From Paracoccus shanxieyensis (GTDB lineage: Bacteria; Pseudomonadota; Alphaproteobacteria; Rhodobacterales; Rhodobacteraceae), in assembly GCF_009711265.1 (NCBI RefSeq), contig NZ_WMII01000005.1, positions 62,001-126,000 of the forward strand: a stretch of DNA of 64,000 bases. The letters run 5' to 3'. The number at the start of each line of letters is the position of its first letter. The stretch's first letter is position 1. The position numbers and the translations under genes were made by a program. This document shows, one piece after another, positions 1-8,433 of the stretch. Below the pieces are notes generated by a model, which was given only the letters and a program-made list of their open reading frames with translations, was not told the DNA's origin and did no database searches.

Positions 1-3
1 CGG

Positions 4-29
4 AAAACGGCCGCCGGTTTCGCAGGCGG
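4..29 (-). terminator. possible terminator of the amino-acid ABC operon
   Basis: On the minus strand, downstream of the ATPase stop at 77, a 5-bp GC stem (arms 25-29 and 11-15) is followed by a TTTT run. The stem is short, so this is only a candidate intrinsic terminator. Confidence 0.35.
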
Positions 30-76
30 GTGAAAATAGCAAAGGCCGCATGCCGGGATGTGCCGCCATGCCGGAT

Positions 77-847
77 CTAGAACGCATTGCGTTCATGATA
101 GGTCTGCAGGAAATCCGAGATGCGTGGGTCCTTTGGCGCGTGCAGGATCGCCTGCGGGCTGTCCACGGCGACAAGCTCTCCTTTTTCCATGAAACCCACC
201 TGATCGGCGACATGGGCGGCAAAGCCCATCTCATGCGTCACCACCACCATGGTCATGCCTTCACTGGCCAGGGCCTTCATCACGTTCAGAACCTCGCCCA
301 CCAGTTCGGGGTCCAATGCGCTGGTCGGTTCATCGAACAACATCAGTTGCGGCTCCATGGCAATGGCGCGGGCAATCGCCACGCGCTGCTGCTGGCCGCC
401 CGACAGCCGGGCCGGATGGTTGCCCATCTTGTCGGCCAGTCCGACCTTGCGCAGCGCCTCGGCGGCGCGGGTCTCGGCCTCGGGGCGCGCCATGCCGCGC
501 ACCCGGATCAGCCCCTCGGCCACGTTCTGCAGGGCGGTCATATGCGGCCACAGGTTGAACTGCTGAAACACCATGCCGATGCCGCGTCGCATGCCACGAA
601 GCGCCTTGCCCGACATCTTGCGACCCGGCGCGTCATATCCCATCAGCTTGCCATCGATGCGCACCTCGCCCGAGTCGTATTCCTCAAGGAAATTGATGCA
701 GCGCAGCAGCGTGGATTTGCCCGACCCCGAAGGGCCGATCAGGCAGGTGACCTTGCCCGGCGGGATCGACAGGCTGACATCCTTCAACGCCTGAAACGGG
801 CCATAGAACTTGTTGACCTTAGTGATTTCAACGGATGAGGCCTGCAT
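77..847 (-). CDS. polar amino-acid ABC transporter ATP-binding protein
   Basis: Cytoplasmic ATPase of a GlnQ/HisP-type importer, 256 aa, the usual family length. Walker [10 protein letters not shown] is at residues 38-46, the LSGGQ signature at 148-152, and Walker B with DEP at about 168-174, so it looks catalytically complete. It is the last gene of a minus-strand set (binding protein, two permeases, ATPase), and its ATG lies one base past the TGA of the preceding permease, indicating translational coupling. hutH lies just upstream of the set, which makes histidine or a related cationic amino acid the natural guess for substrate. The sequence alone does not prove specificity. Confidence 0.93.
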   Translation of the reverse strand: MQASSVEITKVNKFYGPFQALKDVSLSIPPGKVTCLIGPSGSGKSTLLRCINFLEEYDSGEVRIDGKLMGYDAPGRKMSGKALRGMRRGIGMVFQQFNLWPHMTALQNVAEGLIRVRGMARPEAETRAAEALRKVGLADKMGNHPARLSGGQQQRVAIARAIAMEPQLMLFDEPTSALDPELVGEVLNVMKALASEGMTMVVVTHEMGFAAHVADQVGFMEKGELVAVDSPQAILHAPKDPRISDFLQTYHERNAF

Positions 848-848
848 C

Positions 849-1505
849 TCAGGTCCTTTCGATCAGATGTTGGGTCACGCGGCGCTCGAACCGGCGGCCA
901 AGGCGGCTGATGGCTTCCACGAGCCCCCAGAAGAACAGCGCCAGCACAAGGTTGGCCTCGACATAGCGAAAGGTCTCCGTGGACATGCGGTTGACCTGAT
1001 ACATCAGCTCGGGGACGGTGATGACCGACAGGATCACCGTTTCCTTGGTCAGAATGATCGAGAAGTTGACCAGCGCAGGCAGCGCCGAGACCAGCCCCAA
1101 GGGCAGCAGGATCCGACGGATGATCGCAGGCTCGGTCATGCCGATGGCGCGGGCGGCCTCGATCTGGCCCTGACCGACGGCACGAAAGCCCGACCGGAAG
1201 ATCTCGGCGAAATAGGGGCTGCCATAGATGGTCAGGCCCAAAAGGCCCGCAGGCAGCGCGTCCAGCCGCAGGCCGATCAGCGGGCCGCCGTAATACAGCA
1301 CGAACAGCTGCACCAGAAACGGCGTGCCGCGGATGATTTCGATATAGATCTGGATCAGCCAGCGCAGCGGGCGCGGCGCATAACGCTGGACCAGCGCGAT
1401 CCCCAGTCCCAGCACCATGCCGAAGACCGTGCCAAGCAGCCAGCAGGTCACGGTGACGCCGAAACCGCGCAGCAGGGCCGGGCCGTATTGCGAAATCAGG
1501 TCCAT
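849..1505 (-). CDS. polar amino-acid ABC transporter permease (second)
   Basis: Inner-membrane permease of the HisM/HisQ family, about 218 aa, hydrophobic with around five membrane segments. It carries the coupling-helix pattern [11 protein letters not shown] that contacts the ATPase. The ATG at 1505 overlaps the TGA of the preceding permease; a GTG one codon earlier (1508) is an equally possible start. It presumably pairs with the next permease as a heterodimeric channel, as in polar amino-acid importers with two permease genes. Confidence 0.92.
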   Translation of the reverse strand: MDLISQYGPALLRGFGVTVTCWLLGTVFGMVLGLGIALVQRYAPRPLRWLIQIYIEIIRGTPFLVQLFVLYYGGPLIGLRLDALPAGLLGLTIYGSPYFAEIFRSGFRAVGQGQIEAARAIGMTEPAIIRRILLPLGLVSALPALVNFSIILTKETVILSVITVPELMYQVNRMSTETFRYVEANLVLALFFWGLVEAISRLGRRFERRVTQHLIERT

Positions 1506-2152
1506 CACACTGCCGTCCTGTGTTCAAGATAACGTCCCAGCACCGCAAGGCACAGGTTGATCACCAGATAGACGCAGGCCGCGGCGATATAGACCTCAAG
1601 CGGGCGGAAGGTGGTCGCGGCCTGCGCCTGACTGGCGCGGGTGATTTCCAGAATGCCCACCACCGACACAAGCGAGCTGGCCTTGACCAGCAGGATCAGT
1701 TCGTTGACCAGCGCGGGCAGCGACATGGTGAAGGCCTGCGGCAGGATCACCCGGACCCATGTATCGCGGGGCGTCATGCCGATGGCCTGCGCGGCCTCGA
1801 CCTGACCGCGTGGCAGGGCGGCAATGGCACCGCGCCAGATCTCGCTGATATAGGCACTTGCGCAGACACCGACGCAGATCACCGCAGCGGCGATGGGCGG
1901 GATATCCAGCCCGATGACGGGCAGCGAATAATAAAACACCAGCAATTGCACCAGCAGCGGCACGCCGCGCAGAAAGCTGACCCAAAGCCCGGCAAAGGCG
2001 CGCAGCCCGGCCCAGGATGACAGGCGCGCGGCACAGATCAGCGTGCCGATGATCAGTCCCAGCACGATGCCCAACCCCGAGATCAGCAGCGTATAGCGCG
2101 CAGCCCAAAGCAGCGGCTGGAAACTTTCCAGAAAGACGGGGATTGAGAACAT
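1505..2152 (-). CDS. polar amino-acid ABC transporter permease (first)
   Basis: Inner-membrane permease, 215 aa, same family as its downstream neighbour, with the EAA loop EAAQAIGMTPRD. It starts at 2152, 60 bp after the binding-protein stop; that gap holds a strong hairpin. Its stop overlaps the start of the second permease. Together with the binding protein and ATPase it forms a complete four-gene importer. Confidence 0.92.
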   Translation of the reverse strand: MFSIPVFLESFQPLLWAARYTLLISGLGIVLGLIIGTLICAARLSSWAGLRAFAGLWVSFLRGVPLLVQLLVFYYSLPVIGLDIPPIAAAVICVGVCASAYISEIWRGAIAALPRGQVEAAQAIGMTPRDTWVRVILPQAFTMSLPALVNELILLVKASSLVSVVGILEITRASQAQAATTFRPLEVYIAAACVYLVINLCLAVLGRYLEHRTAV

Positions 2153-2180
2153 AATCTTGTCCTGAGGCAGGCGGGAAGGC

Positions 2181-2203
2181 GGGCAGAGGCGTCACCTCTG
2201 CCC
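2181..2203 (-). promoter_or_regulatory. strong hairpin between binding-protein and permease genes
   Basis: A perfect 9-bp inverted repeat, GGGCAGAGG and CCTCTGCCC, with a 5-nt loop and no U-run. Such hairpins between binding-protein and permease genes commonly stabilise the upstream mRNA or partly attenuate transcription, giving excess binding protein. That role is inferred from position. Confidence 0.6.
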
Positions 2204-2212
2204 GGTCAAGGA

Positions 2213-3022
2213 TCACTCGGCAGGCACTTCGCGCGGCAGTTCGGTATAGCTGCCCAGCCATTTTTCCTGAATCGCCTTGATGCGGCCGTCATCGGTCATT
2301 TTCAGCAGGGCGTCGTTGATCGCCTTGGCAAAGGTTTCCGTCTCGGCATCCTTGCGCAGCACCCAGGCGAAATATTTCGGCTCGCCGAATTTTGCAGGCT
2401 CGAACAAGGCGAAGGTTTCCGGGCGTTCCTTGACCAGATAGGTCAGGTTCGGCAGCGAACCCGCCACCGCGTCCAGACGGCCCGCCGCCAGATCGGCATA
2501 GGCTTCGTCGGTGGTGCCGTATTCCTTGATGGTCACGCCGCCCAGCTTTTCGCCGTAAGCCTCAAGCTGCTTGAACTGCGCGGTGCCTTGCTGGACGCCC
2601 ACGGTCTTGCCCTTGATGTCTTCGGGCTTGGTCAGATCGCTATTGGCGGTCTTGACCAGCGACACGGTGGCATCGGCGATGGGCAGGGTAAAGGTGTAAC
2701 GATCAAGCCGTTCGGGGGTGATGGTGACGGGGGCGATCACGATGTCGAATTTCTTGACCTCAAGGCCCGGCAGTTCGGCGGTCCAGGGAATGTCCTGATA
2801 GACCGGCTCGGCGCCGATTTCCTTGGAAACCTCGTCGAACAGATCCTTGGTCATGCCCTCATAGGTGCCGTTCTTCAGCATGTCGAAGGGCGCGTAATGC
2901 ATGTCGGTCGCGGTGACGATCTTGCCCGCGGCCTTGATGTCGGCCAGCTGGTCGGCATGTGCCGCCGTGCCAAGGGCCAGCAGGCTGATCGCCGCCGCCT
3001 TCACGGTCATGTGGAAAGTCAT
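2213..3022 (-). CDS. polar amino-acid ABC transporter substrate-binding protein
   Basis: Periplasmic solute-binding protein of family 3 (HisJ/GlnH type), 269 aa. It has a Sec signal peptide of about 23 residues (hydrophobic stretch AAAISLLALGTAAHA, cleavage after AHA). The mature part opens with the family-typical ADIKAAGKIVTATD and contains TPERLDRYTFTLP. The ATG at 3022 is preceded by AAGGAG at 7-nt spacing. The next genes are two permeases and an ATPase. Placement directly after hutH suggests histidine or another cationic amino acid as ligand; this is inference. Confidence 0.92.
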   Translation of the reverse strand: MTFHMTVKAAAISLLALGTAAHADQLADIKAAGKIVTATDMHYAPFDMLKNGTYEGMTKDLFDEVSKEIGAEPVYQDIPWTAELPGLEVKKFDIVIAPVTITPERLDRYTFTLPIADATVSLVKTANSDLTKPEDIKGKTVGVQQGTAQFKQLEAYGEKLGGVTIKEYGTTDEAYADLAAGRLDAVAGSLPNLTYLVKERPETFALFEPAKFGEPKYFAWVLRKDAETETFAKAINDALLKMTDDGRIKAIQEKWLGSYTELPREVPAE

Positions 3023-3109
3023 GTCGTTGCTCCTTGTTGGACAGGTAGGGGCGTGGTCCCGGTGCGTTGCGGCCCCGCGCCCCTTAGGATCAGAGAATGC
3101 CGGGCAGAT

Positions 3110-3235
3110 TCAAGTCATGGTCTTGGGCGCGCACGCCATTCGCTTTCCGTCGCCAGCGCGATTGGCACCGATGACATCGCGGTGAAACATCGCCCGCAGC
3201 GTGGTCGCGTCTGGCCCCACCTGAACCGGGGTCAT
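3110..3235 (-). CDS. short ORF coupled to the end of hutH (41 aa)
   Basis: A 41-codon frame whose ATG overlaps the hutH stop in an ATGA arrangement, the usual sign of translational coupling in this genome. The peptide begins [19 protein letters not shown] and resembles no family I know. It may be a real small protein, the stub of a lost downstream hut gene, or chance. It fills most of the 209-bp gap before the binding-protein gene. Confidence 0.3.
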   Translation of the reverse strand: MTPVQVGPDATTLRAMFHRDVIGANRAGDGKRMACAPKTMT

Positions 3236-4782
3236 GCGACCACCTCGGCCAGCAGTTCGGCCGGGACCGCCGCGACCAGCGTGCCGTCATGGATCAGCCG
3301 CGCGGCTTCGGCCAGATCGGGGGCCATGTAGCGGTCCTGATCCAGCGCCGGAATGGTCTGGCGCAGCGTGGCGATGACCTGTTGCAGCACGCCCGAGGTT
3401 TTCAGCGGCGCGCGGAATTCGACGCCGGCGCTGGCACACATGGCCTCGATGCCCAGAATATGCGCAAGGTTCGCGTTCATCCGTTTCAGCCGACGCGCAC
3501 CATGCGCGGCCATGGAAACGTGATCTTCCTGATTGGCGCTGGTCGGCGTGGAATCCGTGCTGCACGGCGTCGCCAGATGCTTGTTTTCCGACATCAGCGC
3601 CGCCGAAGTCACCTCGGCAATCATCAGCCCCGAATTCAGCCCCGGATCCGGCGTCAGGAAGGGCGGCAGATCATGCGACAGCGCGGGGTCCACCATCAAC
3701 GCGATGCGGCGCTGGGAAATCGCGCCGATCTCGGCAATGGCCAGCGCGATCTGGTCGGCGGCGAAGGCCACAGGCTCGGCATGGAAGTTCCCGCCCGAGA
3801 CGATGGCATCCACCTCGGTCAGCACCAGCGGGTTGTCGGTCGCGGCATTCGCCTCGATCTGCAAGGTGCGGGCGACTTGGCCCAGCAGGTCGATGCAGGC
3901 GCCGGTCACCTGCGGCTGGCAGCGGATGCAATAGGGGTCCTGCACGCGCGTATCGCCGTCCCGGTGGCTTTCGCGGATCTCGGACCCGTCCATCAGCGCG
4001 CGCATGGTGCGGGCCGCGACGATCTGGCCGCGATGGCCGCGCAGGGTGTGGATCTGGTCCAGAAACGGCGCGGTCGAGCCCATGATCGCATCGGTCGACA
4101 GCGACGAGGTGACCAGCGCCGCCCGCGCGCTTGCATAGGCATCCCACAGGCCCGCCAGCGCAAAGGCGGTCGAAACCTGCGTGCCATTGATCAGCGCCAG
4201 CCCCTCTTTGGCGGCCAGCACGACCGGCGACAGGCCGGCGGCGGCCAAAGCCTCAGCCGATGCCATCTCGTGGCCCTGATAGACCGCGCGCCCCTCGCCC
4301 AGCATCGCGGCGGCCATATGGGCCAGCGGCGCCAGATCGCCCGAGGCGCCGACCGAGCCCTGCGACGGGATCACCGGCAGGACGCCCTTGGCCAGCATCG
4401 CCTCGATCAGCGCGATCACTTCGGGGCGCACGCCGGATGCGCCGCGCCCCAAGGACAGCAGTTTCAACACCATGATCAGACGCACGGTTTCCGGCTCGAC
4501 CGGCTCACCCACGCCGCAGCAATGCGACAGGATCAGGTTTCTTTGCAGCGTCGCGGTGTCCTTGGCTGCGATCTTGATCGAGGCCAGCTTGCCAAACCCG
4601 GTATTCACGCCATAGACCGGCACATCGCCATTGGCGGCCGCCGCAATGCGGGCGGCGGATGCCGCGATGCCGGGGCGGGCGCTGTCATCCAGCTGCACGG
4701 CCAGACCTTCGCGCCAGACGCGCTCAAGCTGGGCCAAAGTGGTTTCACCCGGAATCAGGATCATGGGGGTCAGTTCAGACAA
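3232..4782 (-). CDS. hutH: histidine ammonia-lyase
   Basis: Cytoplasmic enzyme converting L-histidine to urocanate and ammonia, the first step of histidine breakdown. The MIO cofactor tripeptide Ala-Ser-Gly sits in [14 protein letters not shown] (ASG at about 146-148), YGVNTGFG is at about 57-64, and [14 protein letters not shown] is typical of HutH rather than plant PAL. Start choice: a TTG at 4782 has GGAGG five nt upstream; the ATG at 4806 has no such site and the ATG at 4764 lacks one too. With the TTG start the protein is 516 aa, normal for the family. No hutU, hutI or hutG is in the window, so the rest of the pathway must lie elsewhere. It precedes an amino-acid importer on the same strand. 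Confidence 0.93.
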   Translation of the reverse strand: MSELTPMILIPGETTLAQLERVWREGLAVQLDDSARPGIAASAARIAAAANGDVPVYGVNTGFGKLASIKIAAKDTATLQRNLILSHCCGVGEPVEPETVRLIMVLKLLSLGRGASGVRPEVIALIEAMLAKGVLPVIPSQGSVGASGDLAPLAHMAAAMLGEGRAVYQGHEMASAEALAAAGLSPVVLAAKEGLALINGTQVSTAFALAGLWDAYASARAALVTSSLSTDAIMGSTAPFLDQIHTLRGHRGQIVAARTMRALMDGSEIRESHRDGDTRVQDPYCIRCQPQVTGACIDLLGQVARTLQIEANAATDNPLVLTEVDAIVSGGNFHAEPVAFAADQIALAIAEIGAISQRRIALMVDPALSHDLPPFLTPDPGLNSGLMIAEVTSAALMSENKHLATPCSTDSTPTSANQEDHVSMAAHGARRLKRMNANLAHILGIEAMCASAGVEFRAPLKTSGVLQQVIATLRQTIPALDQDRYMAPDLAEAARLIHDGTLVAAVPAELLAEVVA

Positions 4783-4918
4783 GCGTGCCTCCGAAGATAC
4801 GGGCATGGTGCGGGTGGACGACGATGCGGCAGGTCAGATCGGCGCCATTCCGGATCCGGGCGAAACCGGCTGGTGTATCGGTCGTGGCGGCGATCTGGGC
4901 ATGCGCAAGAAGCTGCAT
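4775..4918 (-). CDS. short ORF overlapping the start of hutH (47 aa)
   Basis: A 47-codon frame from ATG 4918 whose TGA overlaps the TTG start of hutH (TTGTCTGA), and which contains the hutH ribosome-binding site GGAGG. It lies between the mapped promoter and hutH, so it would be translated first. The ending [13 protein letters not shown] is rich in histidine (three His in five residues), so a leader-peptide or coupling role is conceivable. I do not recognise homology to HutC or HutD. Confidence 0.3.
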   Translation of the reverse strand: MQLLAHAQIAATTDTPAGFARIRNGADLTCRIVVHPHHARIFGGTLV

Positions 4919-4952
4919 CGGCGGTCATCCCGGAGTGAATTCTCGCATATTA

Positions 4953-4989
4953 TATGTATAAACTTAGATAATCCCTATGTCTAAACTTA
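4953..4989 (-). promoter_or_regulatory. putative hutH promoter with paired 14-bp direct repeats
   Basis: In an AT-rich island the minus strand carries TAGACA (4983-4978), a 17-bp spacer and TATACA (4960-4955), a good sigma-70 promoter pointing at hutH. Two copies of TATGTNTAAACTTA (4953-4966 and 4976-4989), differing at one base, overlap these elements 23 bp apart, about two helical turns. This is what a repressor operator pair would look like. A HutC-like GntR repressor is the obvious candidate, but none is encoded nearby. Confidence 0.55.
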
Positions 4990-5014
4990 TATTGACATGG
5001 AAAAGGGCGGAGTC

Positions 5015-5137
5015 ATGGGAATGATCCGCGCAAAGCATGGCCTGCCGCCCGAAGAATGGGCAGAAAATATCTGCGTGACGGTCACCGGGGCGCAGAAACA
5101 GGCGGCCCGCGATGGCGAAGCTGCGCCACCTCGCTAA
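5015..5137 (+). CDS. short ORF divergent from hutH (40 aa)
   Basis: A 40-codon frame preceded by AAAAGGGCGGAG and a TTGACA hexamer (4992-4997) but no clear -10. A second ATG two codons in has better ribosome-site spacing. It begins MGMIRAKHGLPPEEWAENI and is not recognised. It sits where a divergent hut regulator might be expected, so it may be a stub of one. It is too short to be sure. Confidence 0.25.
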   Translation: MGMIRAKHGLPPEEWAENICVTVTGAQKQAARDGEAAPPR

Positions 5138-5325
5138 GCGATAGGGTCTGCATGGGTTTTCCGATCACCTGACGCCGAGGCTGGCGCGTTCCCTTGCAGC
5201 CGTGACGACACCGATGCCCGGTCGATTGCCGCAGCGTGATCCGCAGGACGCTGCGGCTGTTCGCGCATGGCGCCTAAGGTGCGGATCATGGTGCAGGCCA
5301 GACCCAGCCGCATGGGTCGTCAGGA

Positions 5326-5348
5326 CCCTGCCGCCATGACCGGCAGGG
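5326..5348 (-). terminator. hairpin downstream of dipeptide ABC ATPase
   Basis: A perfect 8-bp stem CCCTGCCG / CGGCAGGG with a 7-nt loop, 19 bp past the stop of the ATPase gene at 5367. It lacks a U-run, so it is only a possible terminator. The rest of 5138-5366 shows no supportable gene. Confidence 0.35.
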
Positions 5349-5366
5349 CCACCGATAGCCGCGCCC

Positions 5367-6980
5367 TCAGGCCGCCTGCTGCGGGACCAGACCGCTGGCG
5401 CGCAGCAGGGCCTTGGTGTAATCGTGCTGCGGCGCGTTATAGACCTGCCGCACCGGCCCCTGCTCGACGATCTTGCCGCCATACATCACCAGCACCGAGG
5501 TCGCGAAATCGCGCACCAGCGCCAGATCATGCGCGACAAAGACATAGGACAGGCCGTAGTCGCGCCGCAGATCCTTGAGCAGATCGATCACCTGCGCCTG
5601 CACCGACACGTCCAAGGCCGAGACGGCCTCGTCGCAGACGATCAGTTCAGGGCGCAGCGCCAATGCGCGGGCGATGGCGATCCGCTGGCGCTGGCCGCCG
5701 CTGAACTGATGCGGGTAGCGGTCGGCATGTTCGGCCTTCAACCCGACCTGTTCCAGCAATTCGGCCACCCGGCTGCGCCACTGGCGTTTCGGCAGCACGT
5801 CGGGATGGATGGCCCATGGCTCGGCGATGATCTGCTGCACGGTCATGCGCGGGTTCAACGAGGCGGTCGGATCCTGAAACACGAACTGGACACGGCGCCG
5901 CATCCGATAGGCATCCTGCGGCGACAGGCCCTGAATGGGCGTGCCGTCGAACCGGATGGTCCCCGAGGACGGGTCGTCCAGCCCAAGGATCATCCGTGCC
6001 AGCGTGGATTTGCCTGACCCGGATTCGCCGACGATGCCCAGCGTCTCGCCCTTGGCCATGGTGAAGCTGACATCGTTGACCGCCCGCACCGGCTGCGTCT
6101 GCAACCGCGCGAATTGACGGGCGTGACCGCCATAGATCTTGCTGACCCCCTGCACCGACAGAAGCGGCTGCCCGGTCGCGATGTCGGAAAACCCGGCGCG
6201 CCCCGGAACGGCGTCCAGCAGGCGGCGGGTATAGTCGTGCCGGGGATTGCGCATCACCTCGCGCGAGGTGCCGCTTTCCACGATCCGCCCCGCCTGCATG
6301 ACGACAACGCGGTCGGCCACGCGTTCCACCACCGTCAGATCATGGGTAATCAGGACCATGCCCATGCCGTTTTCGGCCTGAATCTCTTTCAGCAGATCCA
6401 GCACCAGCGCCTGCACCGTCACGTCCAAGGCCGATGTCGGCTCATCCGCGATCAGCAGTTGCGGTTTCAGCGCAATGGCCGAGGCGATCATGATACGCTG
6501 GCGCTGCCCGCCCGAAAACTGGTGCGGATAGTCCTTCATGCGGCGTTCGGGATCGTCGATGCCGACGCGGGCCAGCAATTCGATGACGCGGGCCTGCGCC
6601 ACATCCGGGGCGATGCCGTGAACGCGCATGGTCTCGGCGATCTGCCAGCCGATGGAATAGACCGGGTTCAGCGCCGCCAGCGGATCCTGAAAGATCATCG
6701 AGATGCTTTTGCCATTGATCCTGCGGCGGGTTTCGGCATCGGCGCGCAGCAGGTCCTGACCCTGAAACAGGATCTGGCCCTGCGGGATCACGGCGGGGGG
6801 CGTTTCGATCAGGTTCATCACCGCCGATGCGCTGACCGATTTACCCGAGCCGCTTTCGCCAAGGATGGCCAGTGTTTCGCCGGCGTTCACGTCCCAGCTG
6901 ACATCTTCGACGGCGCGGACAAGGCCCGCGCGGGACGGAAAGCGGACCGACAGATTGCGGACGGACAACAGAGGGGGCAT
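5367..6980 (-). CDS. dipeptide/oligopeptide-type ABC transporter, fused double ATPase
   Basis: Two complete ATPase domains in one 537-aa chain, equivalent to DppD plus DppF (the GsiA/YejF layout). The first Walker [10 protein letters not shown], is at 41-49; the second, GESGSGKST, is near 315-323. Each half has FSGGQRQRI and a Walker B ([24 protein letters not shown]). The gene itself is intact. It follows a permease gene by 3 bp, but that permease is 5'-truncated and no partner permease or binding protein remains nearby, so the transporter probably cannot be assembled from this locus alone. Confidence 0.9.
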   Translation of the reverse strand: MPPLLSVRNLSVRFPSRAGLVRAVEDVSWDVNAGETLAILGESGSGKSVSASAVMNLIETPPAVIPQGQILFQGQDLLRADAETRRRINGKSISMIFQDPLAALNPVYSIGWQIAETMRVHGIAPDVAQARVIELLARVGIDDPERRMKDYPHQFSGGQRQRIMIASAIALKPQLLIADEPTSALDVTVQALVLDLLKEIQAENGMGMVLITHDLTVVERVADRVVVMQAGRIVESGTSREVMRNPRHDYTRRLLDAVPGRAGFSDIATGQPLLSVQGVSKIYGGHARQFARLQTQPVRAVNDVSFTMAKGETLGIVGESGSGKSTLARMILGLDDPSSGTIRFDGTPIQGLSPQDAYRMRRRVQFVFQDPTASLNPRMTVQQIIAEPWAIHPDVLPKRQWRSRVAELLEQVGLKAEHADRYPHQFSGGQRQRIAIARALALRPELIVCDEAVSALDVSVQAQVIDLLKDLRRDYGLSYVFVAHDLALVRDFATSVLVMYGGKIVEQGPVRQVYNAPQHDYTKALLRASGLVPQQAA

Positions 6981-6983
6981 GGG

Positions 6984-7712
6984 TTACCTCGCTTCGGTTT
7001 CAAGGCGCCAGCGTTCCACCGGATCGGTGACGACGCGCAGCCAGTTGGTCAGAAGGTTCAGCGACATCGCGGTCAGCATGATCGCAAGGCCGGGCCAGAA
7101 GGCCAGCCACCAGGCCGAGCCCAGATAGTTGCGGCCATCGGCGACCATCAGCCCCCATGTCACCTCGGGCGGCTGGATGCCGATGCCAAGGAAGCTGAGA
7201 CCGGATTCGACCAGCATGACGAAGGCCATCTCCAGCGCGGCAAGGTTGATGATCGTCGGCAGCACCATCGGCGCGATGTGGCGCAAAAGGATGCGCCCGG
7301 TGCTGGCCCCGGTGGCGCGGGCGGCCACGACGAACATGCGCTGCTTCAGCTCCAGCACCTCGGCCCGCACGGTGCGCATGAAGATCGGGATGCGCGACAC
7401 GGCCAGCACGAAGATGACATTGGTCACCCCCGGCTCGAACACGAACAGCACGATCATCGCCAGCAGCATGGACGGAAACGTCATGATCGCATCGGCCAGC
7501 CGCAGCAGCACATCGCCGATCCAGCCGCCGCGATAGCCTGCGATCAGCCCCAGCGTGCCGCCGACGATCACCGAAATCAGCACCGCCGTCGCCGCGATCA
7601 GAATGGTGTTCTGGCTTGCGACGATGATCCGCGCCAGCAGGCTGCGGCCAAGCGCAATCCAATAGCATGTCACGCGGATTTCGCCGGTGTCGCTTCTTCG
7701 TAGAACAGCCAT
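6984..7712 (-). pseudogene. DppC-type ABC permease, N-terminus lost
   Basis: The sequence from ALGRSLLARIIVASQNT onward (up to about 7658) is a good DppC-family permease with the EAA-like loop ARATGASTGRILLRHI and an intact C-terminus. Family members have some 70-80 further residues at the front, including the first transmembrane helix and a G-T-D stretch before LGR. Here these are replaced by 18 unrelated residues. dppB and a binding-protein gene, normally upstream, are absent. The reading frame is open, but a functional permease is unlikely. The break coincides with a second truncated gene on the other strand. Confidence 0.8.
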
Positions 7713-7729
7713 TCGGCGAGCTGCGCGGC

Positions 7730-8104
7730 CGCACTGAGATTGGTGCGCAGGGCTGGTTTACCGCCGATCACGGCCGCGCCACGCTGCGCTTTGCCGATGG
7801 CACCGAACTGGCCGATGTGCCGCTGCATGGCGCGGGCCAGCCGGGTGCCTTGGCCGAACTGATGCTGCGACCCGAACGGATCGAGCTGTCGCGTGCAGCC
7901 GGTCCCGACGGCGCCTCGCTGCCGGTCATCGTCGAGGACGTGACCTTTCTGGGCAATAACAGCACGATTTCCGCCCGCACCGGCTGGGGCGATCCGCTGT
8001 CGGTGCGGCTGAACTTCGGCCATCCGATGCTGGGTGCGGTGGCGGCGGGCGACCGGCTGCATGTTCGCTGGCAGCCGCAGGATGCCCATGCGTTCATCCG
8101 CTGA
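7730..8104 (+). pseudogene. C-terminal fragment of a PotA/UgpC-like ABC ATPase
   Basis: About 120 residues ending at 8104 match the C-terminal TOBE-type regulatory part of spermidine/putrescine-type ATPases: GTELADVPL, ELMLRPERIELS, VEDVTFLGNNSTI and LHVRWQPQDAHAF. The whole nucleotide-binding domain (Walker A, signature, Walker B) is missing, so it cannot hydrolyse ATP. Its truncated end faces the truncated end of the DppC-like gene, so the segment between them, which carried both N-termini, appears to have been deleted. Confidence 0.75.
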
Positions 8105-8433
8105 ATAAGCCGTCAGTTGCGTCCCCGCCGCAGCCGTCTGGTGGGATCACGGCGACGATGCCGCAGGCGCAGGCCGGGGCAGGGGCAGGCCGAACCGGCG
8201 CGCGGCGCTGCCGCGTGTCCGGTCGCGGTAGGGCGCAAGCGTCGATAAGCGGGACGGCATGATCGCCGCAGTGACCGCCACAAGTCAGGGTTGCGACATT
8301 TCAAGGCGTGGGTCCGGCGCAACCGGCAATCTTTCGATGATCTGCATCCCGCATCTCTGGCCATCGGTCGCTTTTTTGCGTTGGATGCCCCCCGTAAGGC
8401 CCCCCCAAGCCCCCGCGAAAGGAAATGCGTTTC
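8105..8433. other. intergenic region upstream of amidase
   Basis: About 330 bp with no supportable gene. It contains the amidase ribosome-binding site AAAGGA at 8418-8423. I could not pick out a convincing promoter. It may hold more debris of the rearrangement at 7.7 kb. Confidence 0.4.
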
